A program made the translations under genes and the position numbers. 64,000 nucleotides of DNA from Rhytidiadelphus loreus (lineage: Eukaryota; Streptophyta; Bryopsida; Hypnales; Hylocomiaceae): NCBI GenBank assembly GCA_947034895.1, contig OX344762.1, positions 82,826,981-82,890,980 on the forward strand, in the 5' to 3' direction. The notes under the pieces are model-generated. The model made no database searches. It was not told the DNA's origin and saw nothing but the letters and a program-made list of their open reading frames with translations. Shown piece by piece: positions 55,321 to 64,000 of the stretch; position 1 is the stretch's first letter; each line of letters opens with the position of its first letter.

Positions 55321-56676
55321 CTAGAGGCCTTCCTCTCTACTTTCTTCTTCATCCTCCTCTTTTGGTACATAAGGTTTAAGAATCTCTACAATTTCTTCAA
55401 ATGGGGGCCTCATTGAAGGATCCTTATGCCAACATCTATTCACCAAATCCACCATCCAAAAGGGGGTTTGGTTAGGCAACTTGGGCCTCACACCACCAAT
55501 GACACCATCATAGTCATTTGCTCCTAGTTCCTTCAAAGTCATACCACCTGACAAGATCTCATAGCAAGTCATTCCAAAACTATAGACATCCGCTTGTTTC
55601 GTGAACAATTCTGGCTTTTGGTGAATATTTCGGTTCTTCACAGCTTGTAATATTTCGGGTGCCCTCCAAAATCCCGTCCCCACAATTCCAACAGAGCATT
55701 CAAAATCTGCTACCATGCATATAAATTCATGTGGCTGCAAGTGAATTGGATCAATCATAGAAAAAATCCTTTCCTCCTCATCAAGTAGCCCAATGACTAA
55801 AACATTGGCAGCTTTGAGGTCCCGATGTATGATATCTCTTTCATGCAAATTTTTCATACCGAAGGCAATTTGGTGTATGATGTAAAAAGCTACATCGTCT
55901 TCAAATGGTAGGCCTTGGTTGTTGAAATGCAACATTCTTTCATTGATGAGCTTCCACAAGTCCCCCCAAGCTCTCCACATAAGGAAAGCAAACCTTCCAG
56001 TGGACTTCAACAATCGTACACCTCCTATATTGTTTAAATTATAAGAGTCATTTCCAAAACTGCCATCAATGCATGTTTCATCATTAGAGAGCATGGCAGT
56101 GGGAAAGAATTTGAGAAGGTCTCTCAATGGCATCCCTTCCTTAAACACCTTCATAACAAGTATATCTTTTTTCTCACCATCATCCATATCTATCACATGA
56201 GCATGAAAGAGTTGAGCTTGTCCTCCCTCCGCAAATGGAGTCTCACTACTCAATCCAAACTCCACATCCCGAGGAGTACCATCATCATAAAACATCCACT
56301 TAGGTAATCGTTGAGTAGAATCAAGTCCCAAATCATTTTCGTCAATAAAAAACCCTCTAGGATATTTCTCTTGTAAATTATGAAACACACGCACGTCATC
56401 CTCTGCAACCTCCAACTTCCACTCTGGTGTCCCTTCTTCATTAACCCACTCATGTTGGGAGGTGGAACATGAGTCCAAGGTTGGACCCTCTATAGCTGTG
56501 TAGTATGAACTTGCAAGCTCACTCCAATGCACTTTGGATAATTCAATCTCCTCGTTCACCTTTGCTTGCTCATTGTTCACATCCAATGTCTCCATGATAG
56601 CCCTCAAGCTCTCAATATGCATTGGACAAGACTTTGTAGATAATGGAGTTGCATTTGGGCAGGGCTCATCGGCCAT
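55321..56676 (-). CDS. Protein kinase, atypical DFE motif (copy 2)
   Basis: Single-exon frame of 451 codons; the start is ATG 56676-56674 (G at -3, G at +4), equivalent to copy 1. Layout is the same: N-terminal ~140 residues without a known domain, glycine-poor loop AEGGQAQLF, VMKVF lysine, HRDLKAANV, DFE, FWRAPEIL, DVYSFG. By hand count about 84% of residues match copy 1. The catalytic stretch from the VMKVF lysine region to the DVYSFG region differs at only about 14 of 200 positions, while the first ~173 differ at about 40. Both copies are intact, share the unusual DFE and short activation segment, and so are probably both under selection. The tail has one extra residue. Function and substrates are unknown. 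Confidence 0.9.
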   Translation of the reverse strand: MADEPCPNATPLSTKSCPMHIESLRAIMETLDVNNEQAKVNEEIELSKVHWSELASSYYTAIEGPTLDSCSTSQHEWVNEEGTPEWKLEVAEDDVRVFHNLQEKYPRGFFIDENDLGLDSTQRLPKWMFYDDGTPRDVEFGLSSETPFAEGGQAQLFHAHVIDMDDGEKKDILVMKVFKEGMPLRDLLKFFPTAMLSNDETCIDGSFGNDSYNLNNIGGVRLLKSTGRFAFLMWRAWGDLWKLINERMLHFNNQGLPFEDDVAFYIIHQIAFGMKNLHERDIIHRDLKAANVLVIGLLDEEERIFSMIDPIHLQPHEFICMVADFECSVGIVGTGFWRAPEILQAVKNRNIHQKPELFTKQADVYSFGMTCYEILSGGMTLKELGANDYDGVIGGVRPKLPNQTPFWMVDLVNRCWHKDPSMRPPFEEIVEILKPYVPKEEDEEESREEGL

Positions 56677-58310
56677 GTCTACTTTCTTAAGGATCACACA
56701 ACTTCCAAGTCCTCGTCAAATGGAAGGCTTCCTAGGACACAAATTGCATAACCATTAGATGCACTTTAGAAGAAATTACTTTACCTAATGGATTGTACAT
56801 TTTCACAAAATAGACTAACGACACCAAACTAGGTCCGTACAGGCAATTGAAGTTTAAGCTCAAGAAATTATTCTGTAAGGTACAAAAAAATGCTAACAAA
56901 TGGACACCAAAAATAATTGCAAAATAGTACGATAAGTAGACCAAACCCAAAAGAAACTAACAAACAAAATCAAACATAGAATACAACCGGTGCTAGGAAT
57001 CAAAGTGCCTTTTATAGGAAAGTTGTAAGGAAATAGAGAGAAGTTGACAACGTGACAGACCAAACTCCCATTGCTTGTCCTAGAGAGAACGTTCAAAACT
57101 CACCACCAATTCCACAAGATGCCACAAAACGCAACCTCCACACCCACCGATTCTTTCGAATAATTAGTACCGAGTACCTGAACAAAACTAGGATCATGAA
57201 TCGATGAGAGCCACCCATGCATACATACAGAAGCAACAAGAAGAATCGAGTTCACTTACGTTGGACCGTCGCTTCAAACAAAAACTCACAAACAAAGTGA
57301 AATTGAGAACACAACCAATGCTGGGATCATGCACCCTTTCCAGGATAGTTGCAAGGAAGGAAGGAGAAGGTGATGGAGAAGACTCCCATCACTACATGCA
57401 TGTATAGATGCCACTCTCCAAAGCACAATTGAAGTCTTGCTACGAATGATCAAAATGAAACTCTCCACAAATTCAGCAAGATGCCCCAGAAAGCAGCCTC
57501 CTCGCAATCCGCATGCAGTTCTGGAATGGACCACGGGAGCATCTAGTGCCGTGCACTTGAGCGTACGAAACTGGGATCGTGAATAAATTGATCACTGACT
57601 GCAACTGGATGTCCAGTTCAGATTGTCCCCAAACTCTCGTGAGAAGTATGCAAGACCCCTCGCTCAAGCTCAGCGCTTCCTAAGATCACCAAGGCGCGCG
57701 ACTCCCAGTCGAAGTTGTGTGGCATACAGACCGACGAACTTGTAGCTCTGGGGTGCAGGCAGAAGGCCAAAACGAAAGATAGATGAGCATTGGACCATGT
57801 TTGCTTGCAAAGCTGTAGCAAGGCAAAGTTCAACTTTCTTCAGGGACACGTTTTCGACCAGACCAGTGCATGCGGACCTGGCTGCCCCTAAACGCGGCAT
57901 CGCATCGGAATCTCCGATCCAGCTGGGTCTTAATGGTACGACTCTTCTCTAGTTGGGCATTCATTGATAAGATTGGCGTGCGTGCTCGGAAGATGTGCCG
58001 AGCAGAGTTCTCGTGGCGTGGGATTCTTGGCATCGTTGTACAGTAAGATGTGTGCAGGGCTCAAAGTTCCAAGTTCAGTACCTGTCGGTCCAGGCACACT
58101 CATTGACCGAGTTTCGTGACATTTTGCACTATTTGGTACATTTTGGGCTTCAAGACGCTTTCAATGAATAGAACCACTTGAGTAGTAACTCACTGAGAAA
58201 CTTATTGGTTTTCCGTTTCAGTTGGTTTTCCGAATAGATGAGGGATCTTGATCATCAGATTCTAAATTAGTAATTATATAAAACCAGGAATTAAATGTGT
58301 GCTTACAGTA
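56677..58310 (-). promoter_or_regulatory. Kinase upstream region (copy 2)
   Basis: Counterpart of 4211-5775, including both units of the upstream tandem duplication (about 56985-57170 and 57318-57500) and the GC-richer block 57480-58100. The splice-donor-like GTGAGT of copy 1 is GAGAGT here. A stretch of about 150 bp (58115-58250) is absent from copy 1. Confidence 0.35.
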
Positions 58311-58429
58311 TGCCATCTGTCGTGTAGGCCAAAAAACTGTTGTTTCCATTTGGGAGTAATTAAGTTACCCGCCAGTTTGCAAAGGAACAGCTGGCTGACA
58401 CAGTACACACTTTTATAACCCACAAACTT

Positions 58430-59954
58430 CACAGGCAGCAATTCAACGTAGTTGAAGGCAACTTTTTTTTCTTAAGAAAAAAGCATTTTTAATGTATTAG
58501 CAATTGAAAATCATAAATTCTCTTTTCTGTCGGATAGAATTTTTGAACACGACATGTAGTTACCATGAATTTCAAAGTGGAGACTCCCTAGACCACTAAA
58601 ACCATTGTATAGCTTGGTCATAAAAAAAAGTGCATTCAATTGCTAATATGTGACACTGTCATGAGCTATGCACCAATTACAATTGAAGTACAGGGATTGT
58701 TTGATTGCACTTTTGAGGACACTTTCAATAGAAAGTCTACTTGTGAGGAATTTATACAATGTCATTGACAATTTTGAGTGTTTTCACCTTCATCTTGGTC
58801 CAACAAAAGAGAAGATCCCTTGGCCATTAACCAAAAGTGTACATGTATACTAAACTAAGTTGGAGTGACTTGCAAAAAACAATTAGTTGGTAAATTAGTC
58901 AAAGCAAGCCTTTACCTTGCTCAGTTACAAGAGGATCAAACAAATTTTATGATAGACAAAATCAAAATGGACCAGTCTAGGTGCACTATTTGCCACTCTT
59001 GCTCTTGTCCACAATACGCCCATTTTCTTTGTCAACTACAACCCCTCCTTCAACATTGTGGGCACCATTGATTTCCTTGACCATTAATTTGGCATTTCCC
59101 TTGCAAGCAATTTGAGGTTGCAAACCAAGGATCCCTAGTGTCAATCATGGATGCTATCCAGTCATGAAAACGATGATGGTAGAATTCTATAACTTGACCA
59201 TGGCATTCCTTTCCACTCTTGCAAGTTGCAAATCCTTGCAATGGAAGAAGCCCGGACTATAACTTAAGTTTAGATCCTAGCACAACTTCCATCTCCATTC
59301 TAACTTCCTTGTCATGTCATTGAAGGGAGCATTAATGCCACCTTCAACAAATTCAGACTAAGAAAGCTTAGTAATCCTTAAGTGCTCCAAAATCCATCTT
59401 TGGAACAATGAATGGACGGTTGTAAGGCACTAGTTTGTCCAACTAACCTCTCATTCATCCAATATAATACTTGAACCTTAAATAGAGAACCTTCCTTTAG
59501 GACCAATTTCATGGAATTGTAATAAACAATATGTCTATACAAAGATATGGGCAAAAATATGCAAATATTCAAAACAAGATTGAGGCATTAAGGTATTAAA
59601 TCCTTTTTCCAAACGCTTCAATCATTCAACTTCATTCAACCCTTTAACCTTGCAAGGACGCTGAGGCCCAAAAGTAGCCAATGAATGACTTTGTAAATCA
59701 CTGTAGAAACGAATAATGCACTTACTAGACCAAAAAATAAATCACTTGTGGTGAAGTATGTAGCTTGGTGATAGGCCTTGTCTTTTTAAGTTAACCCTAA
59801 TTGCATGAGCAACCATATGTGGTTGCTTCAAAATTTCAGTCTCATTTGGGTGTGCGTAGTTAAATTCCTTTGATTGTTCTAAAAAATATTAGCAGTAGTA
59901 TTCAAATTTAAATACAACATATTCACCCCCACATCAAAGTGCCATCCAATTACA
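58430..59954 (-). pseudogene. Decayed sequence shared by both copies (copy 2)
   Basis: Counterpart of 8487-9652 and 10236-10590. Related minus-strand short frames (59050-59241, 59378-59572) are present but not extended. The TTAA at about 59589 is the empty site for T2. No family recognised. Confidence 0.3.
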
Positions 59955-59958
59955 TTAA

Positions 59959-60922
59959 CCCCTAAATGCCCGAGGCACCACAATATGGTGTTTGCAAAAC
60001 TTTGAAGTTAAATAAATCCTAGCCAATTTGCTATTTTTAGTGGTTTATATTTTTTAAATGTTCTTCTTGAAGTCTAGTTTTGCCTCCAAAAGTCCGATCT
60101 TCATTGCTGCTCGGGCTAAGTTTGAAACTCGATGGCTCCGCAACGAGCTGTTCGCCACCATGGCCAATGGCCGCCCCCGGTGGGCCCTTACCAGGCCCTA
60201 GACCAGCTTCGTGTTTCAACCTCCATAGGTGGCGCGCGCCTGTTTGGGGTGGGAACCGCCCTTGGTGGCGCCTCTTTTTGTTTTTTTTGTTTTCTTTGTA
60301 TTTTGTTTTTGTTCCTCGCTTCCCCCCCCCCCCGTCTGCGTGCGGCTAGGTTTTGTTTTCTTTCTTTCCTTGCAGTAAAGTTGCCTTTACTTGTGCCAAA
60401 AAACAAAAACAAAAAAAGTCCGATCTTGAAAATAAATGACAATGATTTTTCTATAAGAGATTTTGTGCACGGGTACCTTGTGCAATCTTGACTTTCCATA
60501 GTGTTAAGAGCTCTTGGAAATGAGCCTCAAATACACTAGATCTTGGGAAAAAAAATCACATTCTAAATTCATTTAAAAAATTTGTAGAGTGAATTTTGAG
60601 AAGTCGTAAATTGATTTGAGTTCTTCAAGTTAGGCCCGTTAACCTCATATTTTTTTGGTCATCAACTTTTTAGATTTGACTTGCAAAAAAGACTTCAATT
60701 CCTTTTTGCAATTTTAGCACCCTCATAATCAAACGTTATAATCTTTCACTTCATAAGTGATATTGTTGTGCTTTCTTTTCCTATACAATCTCTAACAAGT
60801 CTAGTTTGAATTTGTACGGTTACAATTTCAGAAAAATTGAAACATCTTATCAAAATGTTGGCATTTGGTTCAATTTAGAACAGTTTTCAGGAAGCTAAAA
60901 ACATGTCTTGGGCATTTAGGGG
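59959..60922. mobile_element. TTAA-family element T6
   Basis: Ends CCCCTAAATGCCC...GGGCATTTAGGGG, flanked by TTAA at 59955-59958 and 60923-60926. Copy 1 has the empty site near 10590. The interior differs from T2/T4 apart from the tips, so it is a separate subfamily. It contains a later insertion, the LINE fragment at 60102-60413. Confidence 0.85.
60102..60413 (+). mobile_element. 5'-truncated LINE copy
   Basis: A 312-bp insertion flanked by a perfect 14-bp duplication, AAAAGTCCGATCTT (60088-60101 and 60414-60427). It encodes the end of ORF2 (FATM..GRPRW, then FVFQPP near 60212-60229), followed by a pyrimidine-rich 3' region and an A-rich tail. The matching end of the large LINE is at 35219-35520. 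Truncation at the 5' end is normal for LINE insertion. Confidence 0.8.
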
Positions 60923-61123
60923 TTAATATGCGCTAACCTTTCAAGTTTTGTGACATTTTTTGAACTGTTTAGGTCAGTTTGTGTTCCAAGAGAGATTTGT
61001 TGAATAGAAACACTCCACTGGGGCAGTATTTGTTTCCAGGATAGAAGTGGATTGGCCTTCGGATTCTAAAGTTCTAATATACAAAAAACAGGAATTATTG
61101 GATAATTATCATGTGTGGTGTAC

Positions 61124-61432
61124 AGAATACCGTTAAGCACTCTGGAGCCCTCTCCTTCAGAAAAAATGATCCGATTATAGGACATAAAGTATCCGTAATA
61201 GTGTCTGGCACTGGTTACAGCGCTAGGCACTAGTTATAGTGCCAGGCACTGTAACTAGTGCCAAGCACTATTACCAATCTACGGCTGCCTGAGTGCTTAA
61301 CGCAGCGGGAGACCTCCCCCCGAAGGCCTCCCGCGATGTGAGGGCCCTGGCCTTCAGGCTCGGGCTCCGCCCTCGCCTTCACGCCAAGGCCCTTACATCG
61401 CGGGAGGCCTTCGGGGGGAGGCCTCCCACTAT
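61124..61432. mobile_element. GC-rich foldback insertion
   Basis: Absent from copy 1 (site near 10790). The first part is bounded by GTTAAGCACTC (61134) and GAGTGCTTAAC (61291). The second part is a long near-perfect hairpin: 61307-61364 pairs with 61370-61427, including CCTCCCCCCGAAGGCCTCCC. Repeated AGGCACT/AGTGCC words form further small palindromes (61205-61270). It is noncoding; the minus-strand frame across it is a by-product of the palindrome. Confidence 0.7.
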
Positions 61433-62064
61433 ACATTTTTCTTTCTTGATGGCTATTATTTTATCATTTCAGATTGGAAATACCACCAATTTGCAAAGGA
61501 GCAGCTTGCAGACACTATTCCACACGCCAATGTAGCTGAACGTGTGCACTAAACTAAGTTGGAGCGACTTGGAGACAATTATCAAATGGTAAACCAGACA
61601 AAGCAAACAGCGCCAAGTCTACACGAGGAGCACTCAAACTGGACAGTACACTAAACAGTGAAATAGATTTCCTGAATACTTAGGTTGTGCTACCCCAAGA
61701 AAGTTACTTTACAAGTCATTGTAGTCAACAAATTCTTCTACAGATATTTTCATTTGTATGTACAGATGGAGGTTCACAAGTCCCAAATTACTAATTCAAA
61801 AGTAGTACATTCTTGTAACAGTAAATATTGATGTAGAGTCAAATGTCTTGAAATTAGTGTGGGGCAACCTAATTTTACTATGTAGGATAGACAAGATCAA
61901 AATGGGTCCAACCCAATTTGCAACCCCTACTCTTACTCTAGTGCAAAGAAATGTTATGAAAGTAACCCCATGTATGTCATTGATAGCAATAACATAGTTG
62001 CTATTATTCAACATTTATTATTTTATGGGATCTCATTGGCAAGTGAAGGAAGACTCCAATGCAC
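61433..62064. other. Duplicated non-genic segment
   Basis: Colinear with 10790-10921, 14524-14649 and 35540-35930 of copy 1. It holds the empty sites for the CACTA element and the LINE. No gene. Confidence 0.6.
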
Positions 62065-62068
62065 TTAA

Positions 62069-63114
62069 CCCCTAAAGTACCAAAGTCCCCTCGAGGGACA
62101 CTTGGGATTTCAGGTAAGCTTGTTCAATCTTGTTTTTTGACGTGATTTTCTGAAACTTTTTGTGAGCGTGCAGTTTCTCACAAGCTTCGCGTACATATAA
62201 TTTTCATAGAAATTGGAGTTGTTTTGTAGAAGTTAAAAGCATTTTTTCGCCAAAAGCAATTCGGTGGACAACTAGGGCAAGGTGATCTGTGGTTGACTGT
62301 GTAAGGGCAGCGCAAGTAGGCAAGGAAGGACTCAGAGGGGAGGCAAGGAAGGACTCAGAGGGGAGGGTAGCGGGTTCTGCAAGGAGCCTGGGTCGTCATT
62401 TGTCACCAATTCCAAAGGGGAGAAACTACTTGGTTAGAAATCGTGGGAACAAGCTCCTTGGCAGTAGAACAACATGGGAGCTCATTAGAAACTCACTACT
62501 AACATCTAGGGTCCCTTTATACAAGGGTTGCCCACTCTATAAGCTTGTTTGGAGGCCGCTGCAGACTTCAAAAGCTCATAGAAATATGAGATTTTCACTT
62601 TTTTTTCCCGTACTTGTCAAGTTTGAGTACATCTTTGTATCCACCGTTCGGATTTTCAATATCTCTAAGTATGTGGTGCTAAAATTGATTTGAAAATGGC
62701 CTAGTGTTATGCCAATTCTTGAAACATTGTGGCATTACAAGATTTTTTGGGATGTGTTTTGTGTTTTGGATTGCCCTGAAACTTGGTATTCATATGCCTA
62801 ACTTCATTACCCATGAGAATTTTTTTTAACTTGATGGTGTGTAGTGCAAAAAATTTGAGCTAAAGGCGGTCAAACGCATCTGAAATATTGGGGCACAGTG
62901 GGAAAAGAAAGAAACTTTGACTTTCAAAGCAAATATCTTCTAATCCGTACGGTGAAACCTCATGAAAATTTCACCACACGATCTCATACAAGTTGAGTTC
63001 AAGATCTTACAGTTACATTTTTTTTAAACATTTCTCAAACTTTTGCAATGAACGCAGCAAAAATGGCAGTTTTCAGTGGTTTCGGAGCCAGAAAATGCCT
63101 TGGAATTTTAGGGG
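62069..63114 (-). mobile_element. TTAA-family element T7
   Basis: A 1046-bp element beginning CCCCTAAAGTACC and ending GGAATTTTAGGGG, flanked by TTAA at 62065-62068 and 63115-63118. Copy 1 has the empty site near 35930 (GCACTTTAGAATGC). The body is in reverse orientation relative to T2, with the hairpin tip (CCCCTCGAGGG) at the left and AAAATGGCAGTTTT at the right. A 134-codon frame at 62289-62693 shows no recognisable domain. Confidence 0.8.
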
Positions 63115-63157
63115 TTAAGAATGCATTATTTGGACACATGTATGAAAAAGTTCTCAA

Positions 63158-63420
63158 TTTCATTAGATGTTTTTTTGCTTTCCGGGAGGGCTATTTCAGG
63201 CTATTTCCCGTTGTTGGGAACTAGCCTGTGCTATTTGGAAAAAAAATTATTAAAAAATTAAAAATTAAAAATTAATTAAAAATTGATTTTTCTTATTAAA
63301 AATTTGATTTTTTAATGCCTACTAACGCGGCAGTCTCTTGACCACGTCAACAGGTTGTGTGGTAGAGATGAGAACGCAGGGGAATGCAAGATAGCTCACA
63401 AGCCTTAACAAGGGCTGAAT
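63158..63420. mobile_element. MITE M5
   Basis: Inverted ends CATTAGATG...CATCTAATG. Copy 1 reads CAATTTACCTGG at this site (35966-35977), so the element is private to copy 2. It has an AT-rich core and ACGCGGCAGTCTCTTGACC, shared in inverted form with M3. The target duplication is unclear; AATTTCAT occurs at both edges and could be an 8-bp duplication if the ends are drawn slightly further in. Confidence 0.6.
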
Positions 63421-64000
63421 TTCATCTAATGACCTAGTATTGTTTCTTAATTTTAGATTGTACACATCTTGCTTAATGAATACCTAGTCTTTCCGTTGCT
63501 TTTTGGTTCCAATGAATGTATTGTTATTTGAACACTCAAAGATTATAGGTGCATGCATCTTAGTGGGAACTATATTCATGGTTGCATTATGACAACGTAG
63601 TGGGCTAATTGGGGGCAAATATATAAAGTTGAAATGGAGTTAAAAAAGTGGTTTTCCTTGTGAATTTCATGAAGACATCCAAGCAATTTATATATATGTG
63701 GCAAAAGGATCATTCATTACACATTCATGAATCAATCTAGAAGTGCAAATGCTTTTAAATTATCATTGCTCCCACATAGGGAACTCATGGAGCCATATTA
63801 GCATCCACTTGGATAAAAAAAATTCCTCAAGGACAACAATGGGAAGATATGTGTTTTAGCGTTTACTAACTATAGTGCAAAACTGGTTTTCAAAATTGAA
63901 TTGACCAATTGTATACATGCAAACTATTTCCTGATTTTCCATTCAATGCAAAAGAAAATTGTGAATCTAACAATTCTAAACATGGGGAATTGACATTCAA
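63421..64000. other. Duplicated non-genic segment, continues past the window
   Basis: Aligns with 35980-36375 and 36923-37090. M2 is absent here (site near 63850). No gene. Confidence 0.6.

Larger units (their letters stand above)
52415..64000 (+). repeat. Segmental duplication, copy 2
   Basis: Aligns in the same order with copy 1 (from base 1), through the relic, kinase and upstream region, to the window end (matches 36923-37090). It lacks the CACTA element, the LINE, T1, T2 and the MITEs of copy 1, and carries its own T6, T7, foldback and M5. The right edge is outside the window. Confidence 0.85.

Noticed and set aside
61230..61436. Minus-strand frame in the GC-rich foldback
   Set aside because: It follows from the palindrome and its composition.
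62289..62693. 134-codon plus-strand frame in T7
   Set aside because: It has no recognisable domain and lies in a MITE-like element whose relatives do not conserve it.

Overview
The window looks like a gene-poor, repeat-rich stretch of a land-plant nuclear genome. The sequence signs are an AT-rich background, a plant-type LINE (ORF1 with a CX2CX4HX4C zinc knuckle, ORF2 with endonuclease, reverse transcriptase and zf-RVT), a CACTA element, Mutator-like and hAT-like MITEs, and a single-exon plant-style protein kinase present twice. I cannot name the species. Nothing bacterial, organellar or CRISPR-like was seen, and I recognised no rRNA or tRNA gene.

The backbone is a segmental duplication in direct orientation. 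Copy 1 starts at or before base 1 and runs to about 37100. Copy 2 starts by about 52415 and runs to the window end. Each copy carries, in order: a decayed retroelement with an aspartic-protease-like motif, an intact kinase gene on the minus strand (2858-4210 and 55321-56676), its conserved upstream region, and a decayed low-complexity segment. The copies can be aligned by eye, so sequence found in only one copy exposes insertions and their empty sites. This is the most useful property of the window.

Copy 1 has been swollen by insertions. Between 5.8 and 8.5 kb are a TA-flanked element and several MITEs. At 9653-10231 is a small element flanked by TTAA. At 10922-14277 is a CACTA element with a CTT target duplication, followed directly by a MITE. 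At 14650-35523 is a LINE with a poly-A tail and a 16-bp target duplication. The LINE is split by a ~13.9 kb Mutator-like insertion (16594-30504). That holds a 220-bp tandem array, TTAA elements and a 7.7 kb LTR-like unit (E1, 20457-28189). E1 is split in turn by a 3.5 kb LTR-like unit (E3, 24495-28030) carrying a 548-codon ORF. The nesting is four insertions deep.

Between the duplicated copies (37-52 kb) lie an uninterrupted relative of E1 (E2, 38629-42404, perfect 5-bp target duplication), two inverted copies of a TA-flanked MITE, another LTR-like unit with an internal ORF on the minus strand (E4, 44917-46932), hAT-like MITEs, and an exon-like stretch near 50.4-51.2 kb. Copy 2 (52.4-64 kb) carries its own private insertions: two TTAA elements, one holding a 5'-truncated LINE, a GC-rich foldback and a MITE.

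Three things stand out. First, a family of TTAA-flanked, CCCCTAAA-tipped elements (piggyBac-like by structure) has three filled/empty site pairs. Second, some LTR-like units (TG...CA ends, 4-5 bp duplications, TATA box) have no visible second LTR but carry an ORF inside. Third, the kinase pair has an intact HRD motif, DFE in place of DFG, a very short activation segment, and a much better conserved catalytic core than N-terminus.
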